Assembly (NCBI GenBank): GCA_023228225.1 | Contig: JALOBO010000002.1 | Span: forward strand, 61,434-125,433 | DNA: 64,000 bases | Reading direction: 5' to 3' | Origin: Clostridia bacterium | GTDB lineage: Bacteria > Bacillota > Clostridia > Christensenellales > UBA1242 | Shown here: positions 16,187-25,078 of the stretch, piece after piece | How positions within the stretch are numbered: the first letter of the stretch is position 1 | How the letters are laid out: each line of letters starts with the position of its first letter | The notes under the pieces: generated by a model | Seen by the model: the letters and a program-made list of their open reading frames with translations, nothing else | The model's database searches: none | Told to the model about the DNA's origin: nothing | Translations under genes and position numbers: made by a program

Positions 16187-17143
16187 ATGAAAAACAATAC
16201 AGTAGCAGTATTTACAAGTGGTGGCGATGCACCGGGAATGAATGCTTGTATTAAGGGCATAGTTGACTATGCATTTAAAAATGATATGAAGATTTTGGCA
16301 ATTAGAAGCGGTTATAAAGGACTTATAGCGGAAGATTTTATTGAATTAACACCCGAAATGGTCAAAGATAATATGCATAGAGCAGGCACATTTATTAAAA
16401 CTTCTCGTTATCATGATTTTTTTAAACCGGAAATACAAAAAAAAGCAGTTGAAATATTAAAAAACCATAATATTAATTATTTAATTGGAATAGGTGGTGA
16501 TGGGACTTACCGCGGTTTAATTGAATTAAAAAAATTAGGAATAAATGTTATCGGCATACCTGGAACAATAGATAACGACATTAATTATTCGGAAACTTCA
16601 TTGGGATTTGATACTGCCTATAATGCAGCAACCGAAAATATTAAAGCGGCATCTGAATCTATGCGTTCATTTGACCGCGTATTTGTTGCAGAAGTTATGG
16701 GTAGACATTCCGGCAACATCGCATTAAATGTGGCAATAGCAAGCGGGGCCGATATCGTAGCGGTGCCGGAAAAACCAATTACAGCAGATAATATTTGTAA
16801 AAAGGTTAATGCTGTAAAAGCAAAAGGAAATAACTCGCCTGTTATTATAGTACACGATTATTATCCGTATTATGATGAACTATTAAATAAATTGCGAAAT
16901 GTGTGTAAACTTGAAGCCCGTTCTCAAATTATTGGATTTGTTCAACGTGGTGCTAGCCCCACCGCTTATGATACAATTTTGGGTTGGAGTTATGGCATAC
17001 ATGCCATAGAACTTTGTTTAAAAAATAAATTTGGAATTGCAATAGGCACACAAAATAATAGGATTTTTGATTGTGATATAGAAAAATCTCTCACATATCC
17101 ATCAAATTTTGACATTGATTTATACAATAAATTTGATATATGA
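16187..17143 (+). CDS. pfkA: ATP-dependent 6-phosphofructokinase
   Basis: 318 residues. Glycolytic phosphorylation of fructose 6-phosphate. VFTSGGDAPGMNA at the N terminus, GIGGDGTYRG near residue 102 and GIPGTIDNDI (catalytic TIDND) are present. Gly in GGDG and Gly before TIDND mark the ATP-dependent rather than the pyrophosphate-dependent type. GFVQRGASPTAYD and MGRHSGNIAL are also standard. ATG 16187 follows GGGGGA. It is probably co-transcribed with dnaE. Confidence 0.96.
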   Translation: MKNNTVAVFTSGGDAPGMNACIKGIVDYAFKNDMKILAIRSGYKGLIAEDFIELTPEMVKDNMHRAGTFIKTSRYHDFFKPEIQKKAVEILKNHNINYLIGIGGDGTYRGLIELKKLGINVIGIPGTIDNDINYSETSLGFDTAYNAATENIKAASESMRSFDRVFVAEVMGRHSGNIALNVAIASGADIVAVPEKPITADNICKKVNAVKAKGNNSPVIIVHDYYPYYDELLNKLRNVCKLEARSQIIGFVQRGASPTAYDTILGWSYGIHAIELCLKNKFGIAIGTQNNRIFDCDIEKSLTYPSNFDIDLYNKFDI

Positions 17144-17159
17144 TTTTTTATAACAAAAA

Positions 17160-17196
17160 CAAAAGGCATGTAAGTTGCATTCCTTTTGCTTTTTTG
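17160..17196 (+). terminator. Terminator after pfkA
   Basis: CAAAAGG pairs with CCTTTTG, with a partly paired loop, followed by CTTTTTTG. It lies between convergent genes. Confidence 0.65.
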
Positions 17197-17209
17197 ATTA
17201 TTGTATTCG

Positions 17210-17446
17210 TTATTTTTTAATTACTTCTACACTGGGTTCTGCTGAGCAGTTAATTACACCTCTTCTTGCAACCAAAGCATAAATTAACCACAAACCAGAA
17301 ATACCCACAAGAATGTAAACTATTCGTGCAAGTATAGTAGCAGCACCTCCAAATAGCCATGCGACGAAGTCATATTTAAATGCTCCTACTAAAAACCAGT
17401 TTATTGCACCAAGTAAAACAAAAATCATAGAAAATAAATTTGCCAT
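17210..17446 (-). CDS. DUF378 family small membrane protein
   Basis: 78 residues with two predicted membrane helices. LLGAINWFLVGAFKYDFVAWLFG followed by ARIVYILVGISGLWLIY is the DUF378 signature. Function of the family is unknown. AAGGAGTG precedes the ATG on the minus strand. It stands alone between pfkA (convergent) and another small minus-strand gene. Confidence 0.88.
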   Translation of the reverse strand: MANLFSMIFVLLGAINWFLVGAFKYDFVAWLFGGAATILARIVYILVGISGLWLIYALVARRGVINCSAEPSVEVIKK

Positions 17447-17546
17447 TTACAACACTCCTTTTCAGTTTTGATATATTTAGTATTATCATTCATTAAAAAA
17501 AAATACTATGGAGTGCTATATTTTTAAAAATAGGTTTTTTTACTTT

Positions 17547-17804
17547 TTATTGTGCGTTTTCTATTATTAACACATCAAAATCTATTGTTTCTATAAAATC
17601 ACGAGAAATAAATTTGCAAATATTAAAATTTTCAAAGTTTGACTTGTGTGATTTAAGGATAATAGGAGTTGGTATATCAAATGTATGGCAAATTTTTGTT
17701 ATATAATTAAAAAAGTTTTCCTCCGTATATTTTTCTGTGTTTTCATATATAATACTACGAGTGATTTTTTCATTTTTCATAGTTTTTGCCCATATTCTTA
17801 CCAT
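17547..17804 (-). CDS. Conserved clostridial small protein, unknown function
   Basis: 85 residues. Start MVRIWAKTMKNEKI, then YTEENFFNYITKICHTFDIPTPIIL, FNICKFISRDFIETIDFDVLIIEN. I recall similar 80-90 residue proteins in many Clostridia, without known function. An AGAGGTG site lies about 8 bases before the ATG. Soluble, mixed alpha/beta in appearance, no membrane segment. Confidence 0.8.
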   Translation of the reverse strand: MVRIWAKTMKNEKITRSIIYENTEKYTEENFFNYITKICHTFDIPTPIILKSHKSNFENFNICKFISRDFIETIDFDVLIIENAQ

Positions 17805-18195
17805 ATGTATTCACCTCTTTCACTTTTTTTAATTTTGCACGAAATTATATTTATTTGATTGACATATTTGAATAGTGATGCTAATATATAGCAACTATTA
17901 AATAAAATTTTCTGGCAAGTGAATTTAAATTATAGTTTTGCGGGTAACCGCAATTTCATTATTAGGTACAATATTTTTCATATGAAATTTTTGAATAATC
18001 GCTAAACATTCACTTTTTATAATATTGTAACATAAATAATGATTAAGTGTATAACTTTTATAATTAAAATATTTAGACCGACAAATAACAAGGCAGAATT
18101 TTTTTGCACTATTTGTGCAGTAAATTGCCATCACTAGTACTTATGGTGGTTGCTTGTTTATTATTAAATTCAAGATCGGTCACGAGGAGGACATT
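17805..18195. other. Gene-free region upstream of greA
   Basis: AT-rich. It holds an imperfect hairpin CCATCA/TGGTGG (18130-18151) followed by a T-rich stretch, which could act as a terminator or attenuator about 45 bases before greA. A 69-codon minus-strand frame (17925-18134) lacks a ribosome binding site and resembles no family. Nothing else is recognised. Confidence 0.35.
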
Positions 18196-18672
18196 ATGCA
18201 AACCGCTAACCATACTTTTTTAACACAAGAAGGCTATAATCAAATCAAAGAAAGGCTACAATATCTTAAAGTTGAAAAAAGACTTGAAGTTGTAGAAAAA
18301 GTAAGTTCTGCCCGTGATTTAGGCGATTTAAGTGAAAATGCAGAATATCATATTGCGCGTGAAGAGCAGGCGAGTGTTGAAGTGGAAATTGCAGAACTTG
18401 AAGAAAAAATAAGAACTGCTCAAATAATCACTAAGGCTAAAACAGGTACAGATATTATTAACTTAGGTTCAATAGTTAAAATTTTTGATATGGAATATGA
18501 AGATGAAACCGAATATACAATAGTTGGTTCTACTGAGGCCGATCCAAAACTTGGCAAAATAAGTAATGATTCACCAGTTGGCAAATCTCTTATTGGTGCT
18601 AAGCGTGGCGATATTGTTAGCGTAAAAACACCGGGTGGAATTACAAAATTGAAAGTTGTGTCTGTTAAATAG
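18196..18672 (+). CDS. greA: Transcription elongation factor GreA
   Basis: 158 residues. GreA stimulates transcript cleavage by backtracked RNA polymerase. The N-terminal coiled coil holds LTQEGYNQIKERL and ARDLGDLSENAEYHIAREEQ with the tip acidic residues; the C-terminal FKBP-like part has SPVGKSLIGAKRGDIV. GAGGAGG precedes the ATG at 18196, which settles the start over an upstream in-frame ATG at 18154. Confidence 0.96.
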   Translation: MQTANHTFLTQEGYNQIKERLQYLKVEKRLEVVEKVSSARDLGDLSENAEYHIAREEQASVEVEIAELEEKIRTAQIITKAKTGTDIINLGSIVKIFDMEYEDETEYTIVGSTEADPKLGKISNDSPVGKSLIGAKRGDIVSVKTPGGITKLKVVSVK

Positions 18673-18704
18673 ATATGTAATTTTGGTTTAATAAAGATAT
18701 CTAC

Positions 18705-18725
18705 AAGACCGCATTTGCGGTTTTG
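18705..18725 (+). terminator. Terminator after greA
   Basis: ACCGC ATTT GCGGT hairpin followed by TTTG TTAG TTTT. Confidence 0.7.
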
Positions 18726-18735
18726 TTAGTTTTAC

Positions 18736-18764
18736 TTTACTTTAATGGTTAAATAGTCTAAAAT
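18736..18764 (+). promoter_or_regulatory. Promoter for the tmk operon
   Basis: TTTACT (18736-18741), 17 bases, TAAAAT (18759-18764), about 35 bases before tmk. Confidence 0.5.
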
Positions 18765-18799
18765 AATAAAGAAGAAATGTGAAATAAAAGAGGCGCAAA

Positions 18800-19432
18800 A
18801 TGAAAGGTTTTTTTATTACCTTTGAAGGTTGTGAGGGAAGTGGCAAAAGCACACAAACAAAACTTCTATCTGAATATTTAGAAAAAAAATATATTCCTTA
18901 TATATTAACGCGTGAGCCAGGCGGAAATGTGGTAAGCGAAAATATTAGAGTGCTTATTAAAGATATGAAAAATCAAAGTATGATTAATGAAACCGAAATT
19001 CTGCTTTTTGCGGCAGCAAGGGCACAGCATACCTATGAAAAAATTTTACCCGCTCTAAATGAAGGCAAAATTGTTATTTGTGATAGATATTTTGATTCGA
19101 CATACGCATATCAAGGTTATGCAAGAGGTGTAAAATTGTCAGATATTAACAATATTAATAAATTTTCTACTTTTAAATTAATTCCAGATGTTACATTTTT
19201 TTTAGATATTACGCCAACTGATGCATTTTTGCAAAAGGGTGCACCCGATAAAGATGATAGATTAGAACAAACAGGTATAGAATTCCACGAAAAAGTTTAC
19301 GCTGGTTATAAAGAATTAATTAAGCACAATAAAAAACGAATAGTGGTCATTCCTGCATATAAAAGGGCACCACTAGAAATATCCCTAGAAATTATTAATA
19401 TTCTTAAAAAACGAAATATATTAGGAGATTAA
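18800..19432 (+). CDS. tmk: Thymidylate kinase
   Basis: 210 residues. Phosphorylates dTMP to dTDP. FFITFEGCEGSGKSTQTKLL is the N-terminal P-loop, followed by TREPGG and DRYFDSTYAYQG (the DRY/H motif). The stop overlaps the ATG of holB. First gene of the tmk-holB-ricT-trmN6 run that is conserved in Firmicutes. Confidence 0.96.
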   Translation: MKGFFITFEGCEGSGKSTQTKLLSEYLEKKYIPYILTREPGGNVVSENIRVLIKDMKNQSMINETEILLFAAARAQHTYEKILPALNEGKIVICDRYFDSTYAYQGYARGVKLSDINNINKFSTFKLIPDVTFFLDITPTDAFLQKGAPDKDDRLEQTGIEFHEKVYAGYKELIKHNKKRIVVIPAYKRAPLEISLEIINILKKRNILGD

Positions 19433-20421
19433 TGTTTTTGATAGCAGATTACATTACTAATACCAAACAATTTTGTCAGTTAAAAAATAGTTTCCTTAAC
19501 AAAAGGTTTATGCATGCTCATATGCTTGTTTACAGTGACAGTTTTTTATTATTTGAATTTTCTAAGTTGCTTGCAACGCTTATTGTATCAAGCGATATAG
19601 ATTGCAAATCTATTAGTTATAAAAAGGTGCAATCAGGTTGTCACCCCGATGTTATGGTTATTGATAATCAAAAAGGAATTATGGTTGATGATATTTTTAA
19701 AATTGTAAACACTGTAAATATAAAACCATTAGAATCAAATAATAAAGTTTACATAATACAAAATGCGGATACAACAAACACACAAGCACAAAACAAACTT
19801 TTAAAAACACTGGAAGAGCCACCAAAAAATGTGTTTATTATTTTAAATGTGCAAAACCCATCTAAAATTTTGAGCACCGTTACTTCAAGATGCAATAAAA
19901 CAAATATAGAATTGTTGGATAAACAATCAATTTGTGATATACTAAAAATTAAGTATGGCGCAGAGAACTTACAAAAAATTTTAAAATGTGCCGACTTATG
20001 TGAAGGGAAATTAGGCAGGGCCTTAGAACTTTACGAACAAGAAAATCTACTTAAAATTTATGATTTTGTTCTTGACTTATTTACTAATATGAAAAAAAGT
20101 GCTGATGTTTTAAAATACAGCAGTACTATAATTAATAGCAAAGAGAACTTTAATGAAATTATCAATTTTATGCTTTTAATTGTACGGGATATGTTGCTTA
20201 TTAATTCAAGTGCCACGCAATCTGTTTTACAATTCAGCGAAAGCAAGCAGTTAAAAAATGTTGCAGAAAATTTCAGTAATCAAGCACTATTACACATTAT
20301 TGATATAATTGTGGTCGTTCAAAAAAATTTAAGTGTAAACTGTAATATTACCGCAGTAACCGATATGATTTTAATGAGTATTTTGGGGAAAAATATAAAT
20401 GGCAAAAGTAGTAGGAGTTAA
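19432..20421 (+). CDS. holB: DNA polymerase III delta' subunit
   Basis: 329 residues. Clamp-loader subunit. HPDVMVIDNQKGIMVDDI, NKVYIIQNADTTNTQAQNKL and LLKTLEEPPKNVFIIL then SRC are typical delta' motifs. The Walker A region is not intact, as normal for delta', and the zinc-finger cysteines of bacterial delta' are largely absent. The start overlaps tmk and its end overlaps ricT by 23 bases. Confidence 0.93.
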   Translation: MFLIADYITNTKQFCQLKNSFLNKRFMHAHMLVYSDSFLLFEFSKLLATLIVSSDIDCKSISYKKVQSGCHPDVMVIDNQKGIMVDDIFKIVNTVNIKPLESNNKVYIIQNADTTNTQAQNKLLKTLEEPPKNVFIILNVQNPSKILSTVTSRCNKTNIELLDKQSICDILKIKYGAENLQKILKCADLCEGKLGRALELYEQENLLKIYDFVLDLFTNMKKSADVLKYSSTIINSKENFNEIINFMLLIVRDMLLINSSATQSVLQFSESKQLKNVAENFSNQALLHIIDIIVVVQKNLSVNCNITAVTDMILMSILGKNINGKSSRS

Positions 20422-21277
20422 ATTTAATTCAGCATGTAAAATATATTATTTTGACCCAGTTAACCTATTGTTAAAAGTGAGCGACCGTGTTGTTGTTGAA
20501 ACCCAACGCGGTATAGAAATGGGCGAAATAGTGTTTGCAAATAAAGAAATGGAATCCACTCCTGAACAACTTAAACCGATTATTAGAATTGCCGATGCAA
20601 AAGATTTGCAAGCATTTAAAGATAATCTTGCTAAACGCGGAGAAGCAATAGAGCAAGCAAATTTAAAAATTAAAAATCACGATCTAAAAATGAAATTACT
20701 AGATGCCGAATTTACACTAGATGGCAGTAAAGTTATATTTAGTTTTAGTGCAGATGACCGTGTGGATTTTAGAGAATTAGTTAAAGATTTGGCGATGCAG
20801 TTTAAAATGCGTATAGAATTAAGACAGGTAGGAATTAGAGATGAAGCCCGAATTTTAGGTGGTTATGGTCCTTGTGGCAGAGAGTGTTGTTGCATTACCC
20901 ATTTAGAAGAGTTTGAACGCGTATCTGTAAAAATGGCAAAAGTACAAGGTTTGCCATTAAATCCACAAAAAATTAGCGGACTTTGCGGTAGGTTAATGTG
21001 TTGTCTTGAATATGAAAATCCGTATTATATAGAAGTATTTAAAGAAATGCCAAAAATAAATTCTATTGTAGAAACGCCAGAAGGAACTGGCACAGTAGCG
21101 TATAACAATTTACTTAAAAAGATTGTAACTGTAAGAATTGTTGCCGATGATGATAGCGTTTCATTTAAAGAATTTTCTCTGTCCGATATTAACGCAAAAG
21201 AAAAAATGCAAGCAGAAGAAATACTAGATGATAAATTAGATGTTTTACCTGATACAGACACTGCCAAATATCAATAA
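20399..21277 (+). CDS. ricT: PSP1-domain protein RicT (YaaT)
   Basis: 292 residues. In Bacillus RicT works with RicA and RicF in an iron-sulfur complex that aids RNase Y mRNA maturation and phosphorelay control of sporulation. VVGVKFNSACKIYYFDP and VVVETQRGIEMGEIVF begin the protein; the Cys-rich region GPCGRECCCITH and LCGRLMCCLEYE (residues about 160-206) carries the cluster ligands. GGGG stands before the ATG. Partners RicA and RicF are not in the window. Confidence 0.93.
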   Translation: MAKVVGVKFNSACKIYYFDPVNLLLKVSDRVVVETQRGIEMGEIVFANKEMESTPEQLKPIIRIADAKDLQAFKDNLAKRGEAIEQANLKIKNHDLKMKLLDAEFTLDGSKVIFSFSADDRVDFRELVKDLAMQFKMRIELRQVGIRDEARILGGYGPCGRECCCITHLEEFERVSVKMAKVQGLPLNPQKISGLCGRLMCCLEYENPYYIEVFKEMPKINSIVETPEGTGTVAYNNLLKKIVTVRIVADDDSVSFKEFSLSDINAKEKMQAEEILDDKLDVLPDTDTAKYQ

Positions 21278-21290
21278 TAAAAGGCGAAAT

Positions 21291-22121
21291 ATGAATGAGT
21301 TTTTAAAAGATAATGAACGTATTGATGATTTACAAATTAAGGATTTAAAAATTATTCAGCACCCGAATAAATATTGTTTTACATCAGATGCAGTTTTGCT
21401 AGCCAACTATACTACTGTTAAGCGTGGCGAAGTTGTAGCGGATTTAGGCACGGGTAGTGGGGTAATAGCACTTTTACTTGCCGTAAAATCTGAGTGCAAG
21501 CAAGTTTATGGTATTGAAATACAAAATTACTTAGCAGATATGGCAAGTCGTAGTGTTACTATGAATAATTTAGATAGTAAAATTACTATTATGAATATGC
21601 CTATGCAACAAGCACATGAAAGTTTGGGTATTGGTAGTTGTGATGTAGCGGTTTGCAATCCCCCATATAAAAAACTTGGCGATTGCAAAATAAGTGAAGA
21701 AGAAGAAATTGCAATTTGTAAGCACGAAATAAAAGCAAATCTTGATGATGTTATAAAAAGTGCAAATCGACTTTTAAAGTTTGGTGGGCGTTTTTATATG
21801 GTGCATTTAGCTGAAAGGCTTACTGACATTCTTATAACATTAAGACAAAGTTTTATTGAGCCAAAAACTTTAATATTTACGCACCCACAAACCGACAAAC
21901 CTGCTAGACTTGTACTTATAGAGGCAATTAAAGGTGGCGGAAAAGGTATAAATATTATGCCTCCGCTAATTATGAACAATGACGATGGCACTTACACAAC
22001 GCAAGTAAGGGATATGTACAATCAGCAGTCAGTAGCTAAAAAGCATAAAACAACAAAAAAAATTAAAGATAAAGCACCGCCCACAGATGACATAAACCAA
22101 TTAACTTTTTTAAATAATTAA
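21291..22121 (+). CDS. tRNA1(Val) (adenine(37)-N6)-methyltransferase-like
   Basis: 276 residues. S-adenosylmethionine-dependent N6-adenine methyltransferase of the TrmN6/YfiC/YabB type. ADLGTGSGVIALLLA and VCNPPYKK (NPPY catalytic motif) are clear, and QHPNKYCFTSDAVLLANY is the usual N-terminal segment. ATG 21291 lies 13 bases after the ricT stop with AAAGGCG upstream. The Lys/Pro-rich C-terminal tail is extra. Substrate is inferred from the family. Confidence 0.88.
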   Translation: MNEFLKDNERIDDLQIKDLKIIQHPNKYCFTSDAVLLANYTTVKRGEVVADLGTGSGVIALLLAVKSECKQVYGIEIQNYLADMASRSVTMNNLDSKITIMNMPMQQAHESLGIGSCDVAVCNPPYKKLGDCKISEEEEIAICKHEIKANLDDVIKSANRLLKFGGRFYMVHLAERLTDILITLRQSFIEPKTLIFTHPQTDKPARLVLIEAIKGGGKGINIMPPLIMNNDDGTYTTQVRDMYNQQSVAKKHKTTKKIKDKAPPTDDINQLTFLNN

Positions 22122-22200
22122 ATTAAAATAAAATTAGTATTTTTACTGTTTCTTTGATGTTGTTTTGCATATTTATGCTATTTACTGCATAATATTCGTA

Positions 22201-22707
22201 TCAAATAATCAAGCATATTAATGATGCAGTAATTGTACCTAAAAAACAACCAAACAGGGCAACTGGAATTGCATATAATGTTTTTTTAACATTTGTAGCA
22301 GAAAAATATACAGCGGTTACATAAAACACAGTTTCACTGCTGCCCATTATAGCCGATGCCACGCGTGATATATAACTATCTACGCCATACATTACATATA
22401 TTTCATTTAATATTGCTAGACTTCCGCTACCTGTAAATGGGCGTAAAATAATTAGTTCGGTAAGTTCGATAGGTATCCCGAAAACTTTTAGTACTGGGCT
22501 AGTTAAGGTTGCAATAATTTCATACAATCCGCTTATTTTAAATAGTTCTACCGCTATTAATACAGCGGCAATATATGGAAAAGTGTTTATTACAAGCGGT
22601 ATAGCTTCTTTGGCACCCGATACAAAACTTTGATATACATTTACTTTTTTGTAAGCCGCATATACAACAAGTAAAATTATTATTATAGGAATAATATATG
22701 CACTCAT
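22201..22707 (-). CDS. spmB: Spore maturation protein B
   Basis: 168 residues, nucleoside-recognition (Gate) domain membrane protein with about four hydrophobic segments. LRPFTGSGSLAILNEIYVMYGVDS and MGSSETVFYVTAVYF are diagnostic of SpmB. Known role with SpmA is dehydration of the spore core. Its start overlaps the spmA stop (TAAATTACC region) by 4 bases, so the two are coupled. Confidence 0.94.
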   Translation of the reverse strand: MSAYIIPIIIILLVVYAAYKKVNVYQSFVSGAKEAIPLVINTFPYIAAVLIAVELFKISGLYEIIATLTSPVLKVFGIPIELTELIILRPFTGSGSLAILNEIYVMYGVDSYISRVASAIMGSSETVFYVTAVYFSATNVKKTLYAIPVALFGCFLGTITASLICLII

Positions 22708-23306
22708 AAATTACCTTTTGTTTTTGTTTTTTTTAATCGATTTATTAATTTTGAAATCAAAAATACCAAAATAATTCCCGAAAAAGTTGAAACCATAGTT
22801 GCAATTATTGAAGGCAAAATTATATCTGTTGGATTGACACTGTTTAGTGCAGACCGCATACCAATTATCGTTGTTGGTAATAATTGAATTGAAGTTGCAT
22901 TTATTACTATTAGCATAATCATTGCGCGATTTGCTATCTCTGCGCCTTTGTCTAAACCTTTCATTGCTTTTATTCCCATTACTGTGCTTGCGTTACCTAT
23001 TCCTAGCATATTTGATGATATGTTAAGTGCGATTAAACTTGCTGTTTTATCATCTGGGCAATCAAAAAGTTTTCTAATTAAAGGTTTAAATAACTTAGCA
23101 AGTTTTTGGTTTAATCCACTTTGCTCAACAATTTTTAATAGTCCTAGCCACACAGAGTATATTCCACACAAAGTAAGTGAAAGATTTAGGGCGCTTTGAG
23201 TAGCGGTAAGTATACCAGAAAAAACATTTTCGGGCGATTTAAAAATAAGTATTGTTATGCTTACTACAATTAAAAAAATCCATATTTTATTCAAATAATC
23301 ACCCAT
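22704..23306 (-). CDS. spmA: Spore maturation protein A
   Basis: 200 residues, several membrane helices, Gate domain. NISSNMLGIGNASTVMGIKAM and FKPLIRKLF, DDKTASLIALN are SpmA signatures. Forms a pair with spmB. Divergent from tatD. No clear Shine-Dalgarno precedes the ATG at 23306, and I found no convincing sporulation sigma promoter. Confidence 0.94.
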   Translation of the reverse strand: MGDYLNKIWIFLIVVSITILIFKSPENVFSGILTATQSALNLSLTLCGIYSVWLGLLKIVEQSGLNQKLAKLFKPLIRKLFDCPDDKTASLIALNISSNMLGIGNASTVMGIKAMKGLDKGAEIANRAMIMLIVINATSIQLLPTTIIGMRSALNSVNPTDIILPSIIATMVSTFSGIILVFLISKLINRLKKTKTKGNL

Positions 23307-23396
23307 AAATACTTATGTATTTTAGTATCGCATTATGTTAACTTTACATATAGGAAATTTTATGTTAATATTGGTTAAATTTAAAAGGAAAAACTT

Positions 23397-24200
23397 ATGA
23401 TAATTGATACGCATGCACATTTATGTGAAGAAAATTTTTATTCAGACAGTGGGGCTAATGGGCAAATAAATTATAAAGATATAATCAGCAATATGGTTGC
23501 TGATGGATTAAAAAATATTATTACTGTTAGTTTTGATTATAAATCAATGCAAAATAATATAGAGATTGCAAATAATTATGAAAAAATATATTGTGCCTTA
23601 GGAGTACACCCAGAATTATGCAAAAATTATTCAAATAAAGAACAGGAATATATACTTACAAATGCTATTAATAAAAAAGTTGTTGCCATTGGTGAAATCG
23701 GGCTTGACTATCACTATGACAATTTTGATAAAGATTTACAAAAAGCCGTTTTTATATCACAAATAAAACTTGCCGATAAAGTTAAATTACCATTAATTCT
23801 TCATATAAGAGATGCAATGACTGATATGATTGATATTTTAAAAGAAAACGAACAATATTTAAATAGCGGTTTTGTTGCACATTGTTACTCCGGCAGTATA
23901 GAAAGTGCTAAAATTTTACTTGATATGGGCGGTTATATCTCATTTGCAGGACCGCTAACATTTAAAAATGCGAGAGGACTAATAGATGTTGTTTCTTTCG
24001 TGCCACTTGATAGAATTTTAACCGAAACCGACTCGCCATATCTTTCGCCGGAACCTTTTAGAGGCACTTTAAATCAGCCAAAAAACACTTTGTATGTTGC
24101 AAATAAAATTGCAGAAATTAAAAATTTAAGTAAAGAAACAATATATGAAAATACTGTAAAAAACGCAGAAAGTATTTTTAAAAAACTTTCAAATAAATAG
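23397..24200 (+). CDS. tatD: TatD-family metal-dependent hydrolase
   Basis: 267 residues. TIM-barrel DNase/hydrolase. IIDTHAHLCEE with the HxH metal ligands, AIGEIGLDYHYD, LPLILHIRDA, FVAHCYSGS and TETDSPYLSPEPFRG are all present in order. AAAAGGAAAAA precedes the ATG. tatD followed by rsmA is a common Firmicutes order. Confidence 0.95.
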   Translation: MIIDTHAHLCEENFYSDSGANGQINYKDIISNMVADGLKNIITVSFDYKSMQNNIEIANNYEKIYCALGVHPELCKNYSNKEQEYILTNAINKKVVAIGEIGLDYHYDNFDKDLQKAVFISQIKLADKVKLPLILHIRDAMTDMIDILKENEQYLNSGFVAHCYSGSIESAKILLDMGGYISFAGPLTFKNARGLIDVVSFVPLDRILTETDSPYLSPEPFRGTLNQPKNTLYVANKIAEIKNLSKETIYENTVKNAESIFKKLSNK

Positions 24201-24232
24201 ATTTTAAAAATTAAGTGTGGTAATATCAAAAT

Positions 24233-25066
24233 ATGAATAATGCAAAAGACTTAATTAATGAACATAGTTTTAGTAAATCGCTAGGACAAAATTTTATTAC
24301 TGATACTAATTTGTTAGAAGCGATTGTTTCTGATGCCAAAATTAATCCTAATGATTGTGTGCTAGAAATTGGCGCTGGTGCAGGGACACTCACAGAAGTT
24401 TTATGCAATAATGCCAAAATGGTAATTAGTTATGAAATAGACAAAACATTAGAAACAATTTTAAATCAAAAACTTAACAAATACAAAAATTTAGAAATTA
24501 TTTATAAAGATGTGCTTAAAGAAAACAATCAAGCGATTTATAAAAAATTTAACGAACCATATAAAATTGTGGCAAATTTGCCATACTATATTACAACCCC
24601 GCTTATTTTTAAGTTTTTAGAAGATATAAATAATGTTAATACTATTGTGGTTATGGTACAAAAAGAAGTTGCAGAGCGTATTGTTGCAAAATCAAACACG
24701 AAAGAATATGGCATATTAAGTGCCATAGTACAATTTTATGCCACAGCAAAAATAAAACGAATTGTAAATAAAGATATGTTTTACCCAAGGCCTAATGTTG
24801 ATTCTGCAATAGTAGCATTAACAAAAAATTCAAATTATGAAAAAATGACAAATCCTAAGATATATAGTATGTGTGTTCATTCCGCCTTTGCAATGAGAAG
24901 AAAAACTTTACAAAACAATTTGTGCATGGGTTTAAAAATATCAAAATCCCTTGCAAAAGAAATTATTACAGATTGCGGTTTGCCTGAAAATATTAGAGGG
25001 GAAGTCTTAACAGTAGAAAACTTTATTAAACTTGCAAATGTGGTCATTCAAAAGAAAATAGTATAA
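24233..25066 (+). CDS. rsmA: 16S rRNA dimethyladenosine transferase
   Basis: 277 residues. KsgA/RsmA dimethylates two adjacent adenosines near the 3' end of 16S rRNA. SLGQNFITDTNLL, VLEIGAGAGTLTEVL and VVANLPYYITTPLIF (NLPY motif) are present. No Shine-Dalgarno precedes the ATG; TGGTAATAT, an extended -10 element, ends 6 bases before it, so the mRNA may be leaderless. pckA follows 13 bases after the stop. Confidence 0.96.
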   Translation: MNNAKDLINEHSFSKSLGQNFITDTNLLEAIVSDAKINPNDCVLEIGAGAGTLTEVLCNNAKMVISYEIDKTLETILNQKLNKYKNLEIIYKDVLKENNQAIYKKFNEPYKIVANLPYYITTPLIFKFLEDINNVNTIVVMVQKEVAERIVAKSNTKEYGILSAIVQFYATAKIKRIVNKDMFYPRPNVDSAIVALTKNSNYEKMTNPKIYSMCVHSAFAMRRKTLQNNLCMGLKISKSLAKEIITDCGLPENIRGEVLTVENFIKLANVVIQKKIV

Positions 25067-25078
25067 GGTAGGATAATT

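Noticed and set aside
17925..18134. Minus-strand frame of 69 codons
   Set aside because: No Shine-Dalgarno, no known motif; low-complexity Lys/Tyr/Ile composition expected from AT-rich noncoding DNA.
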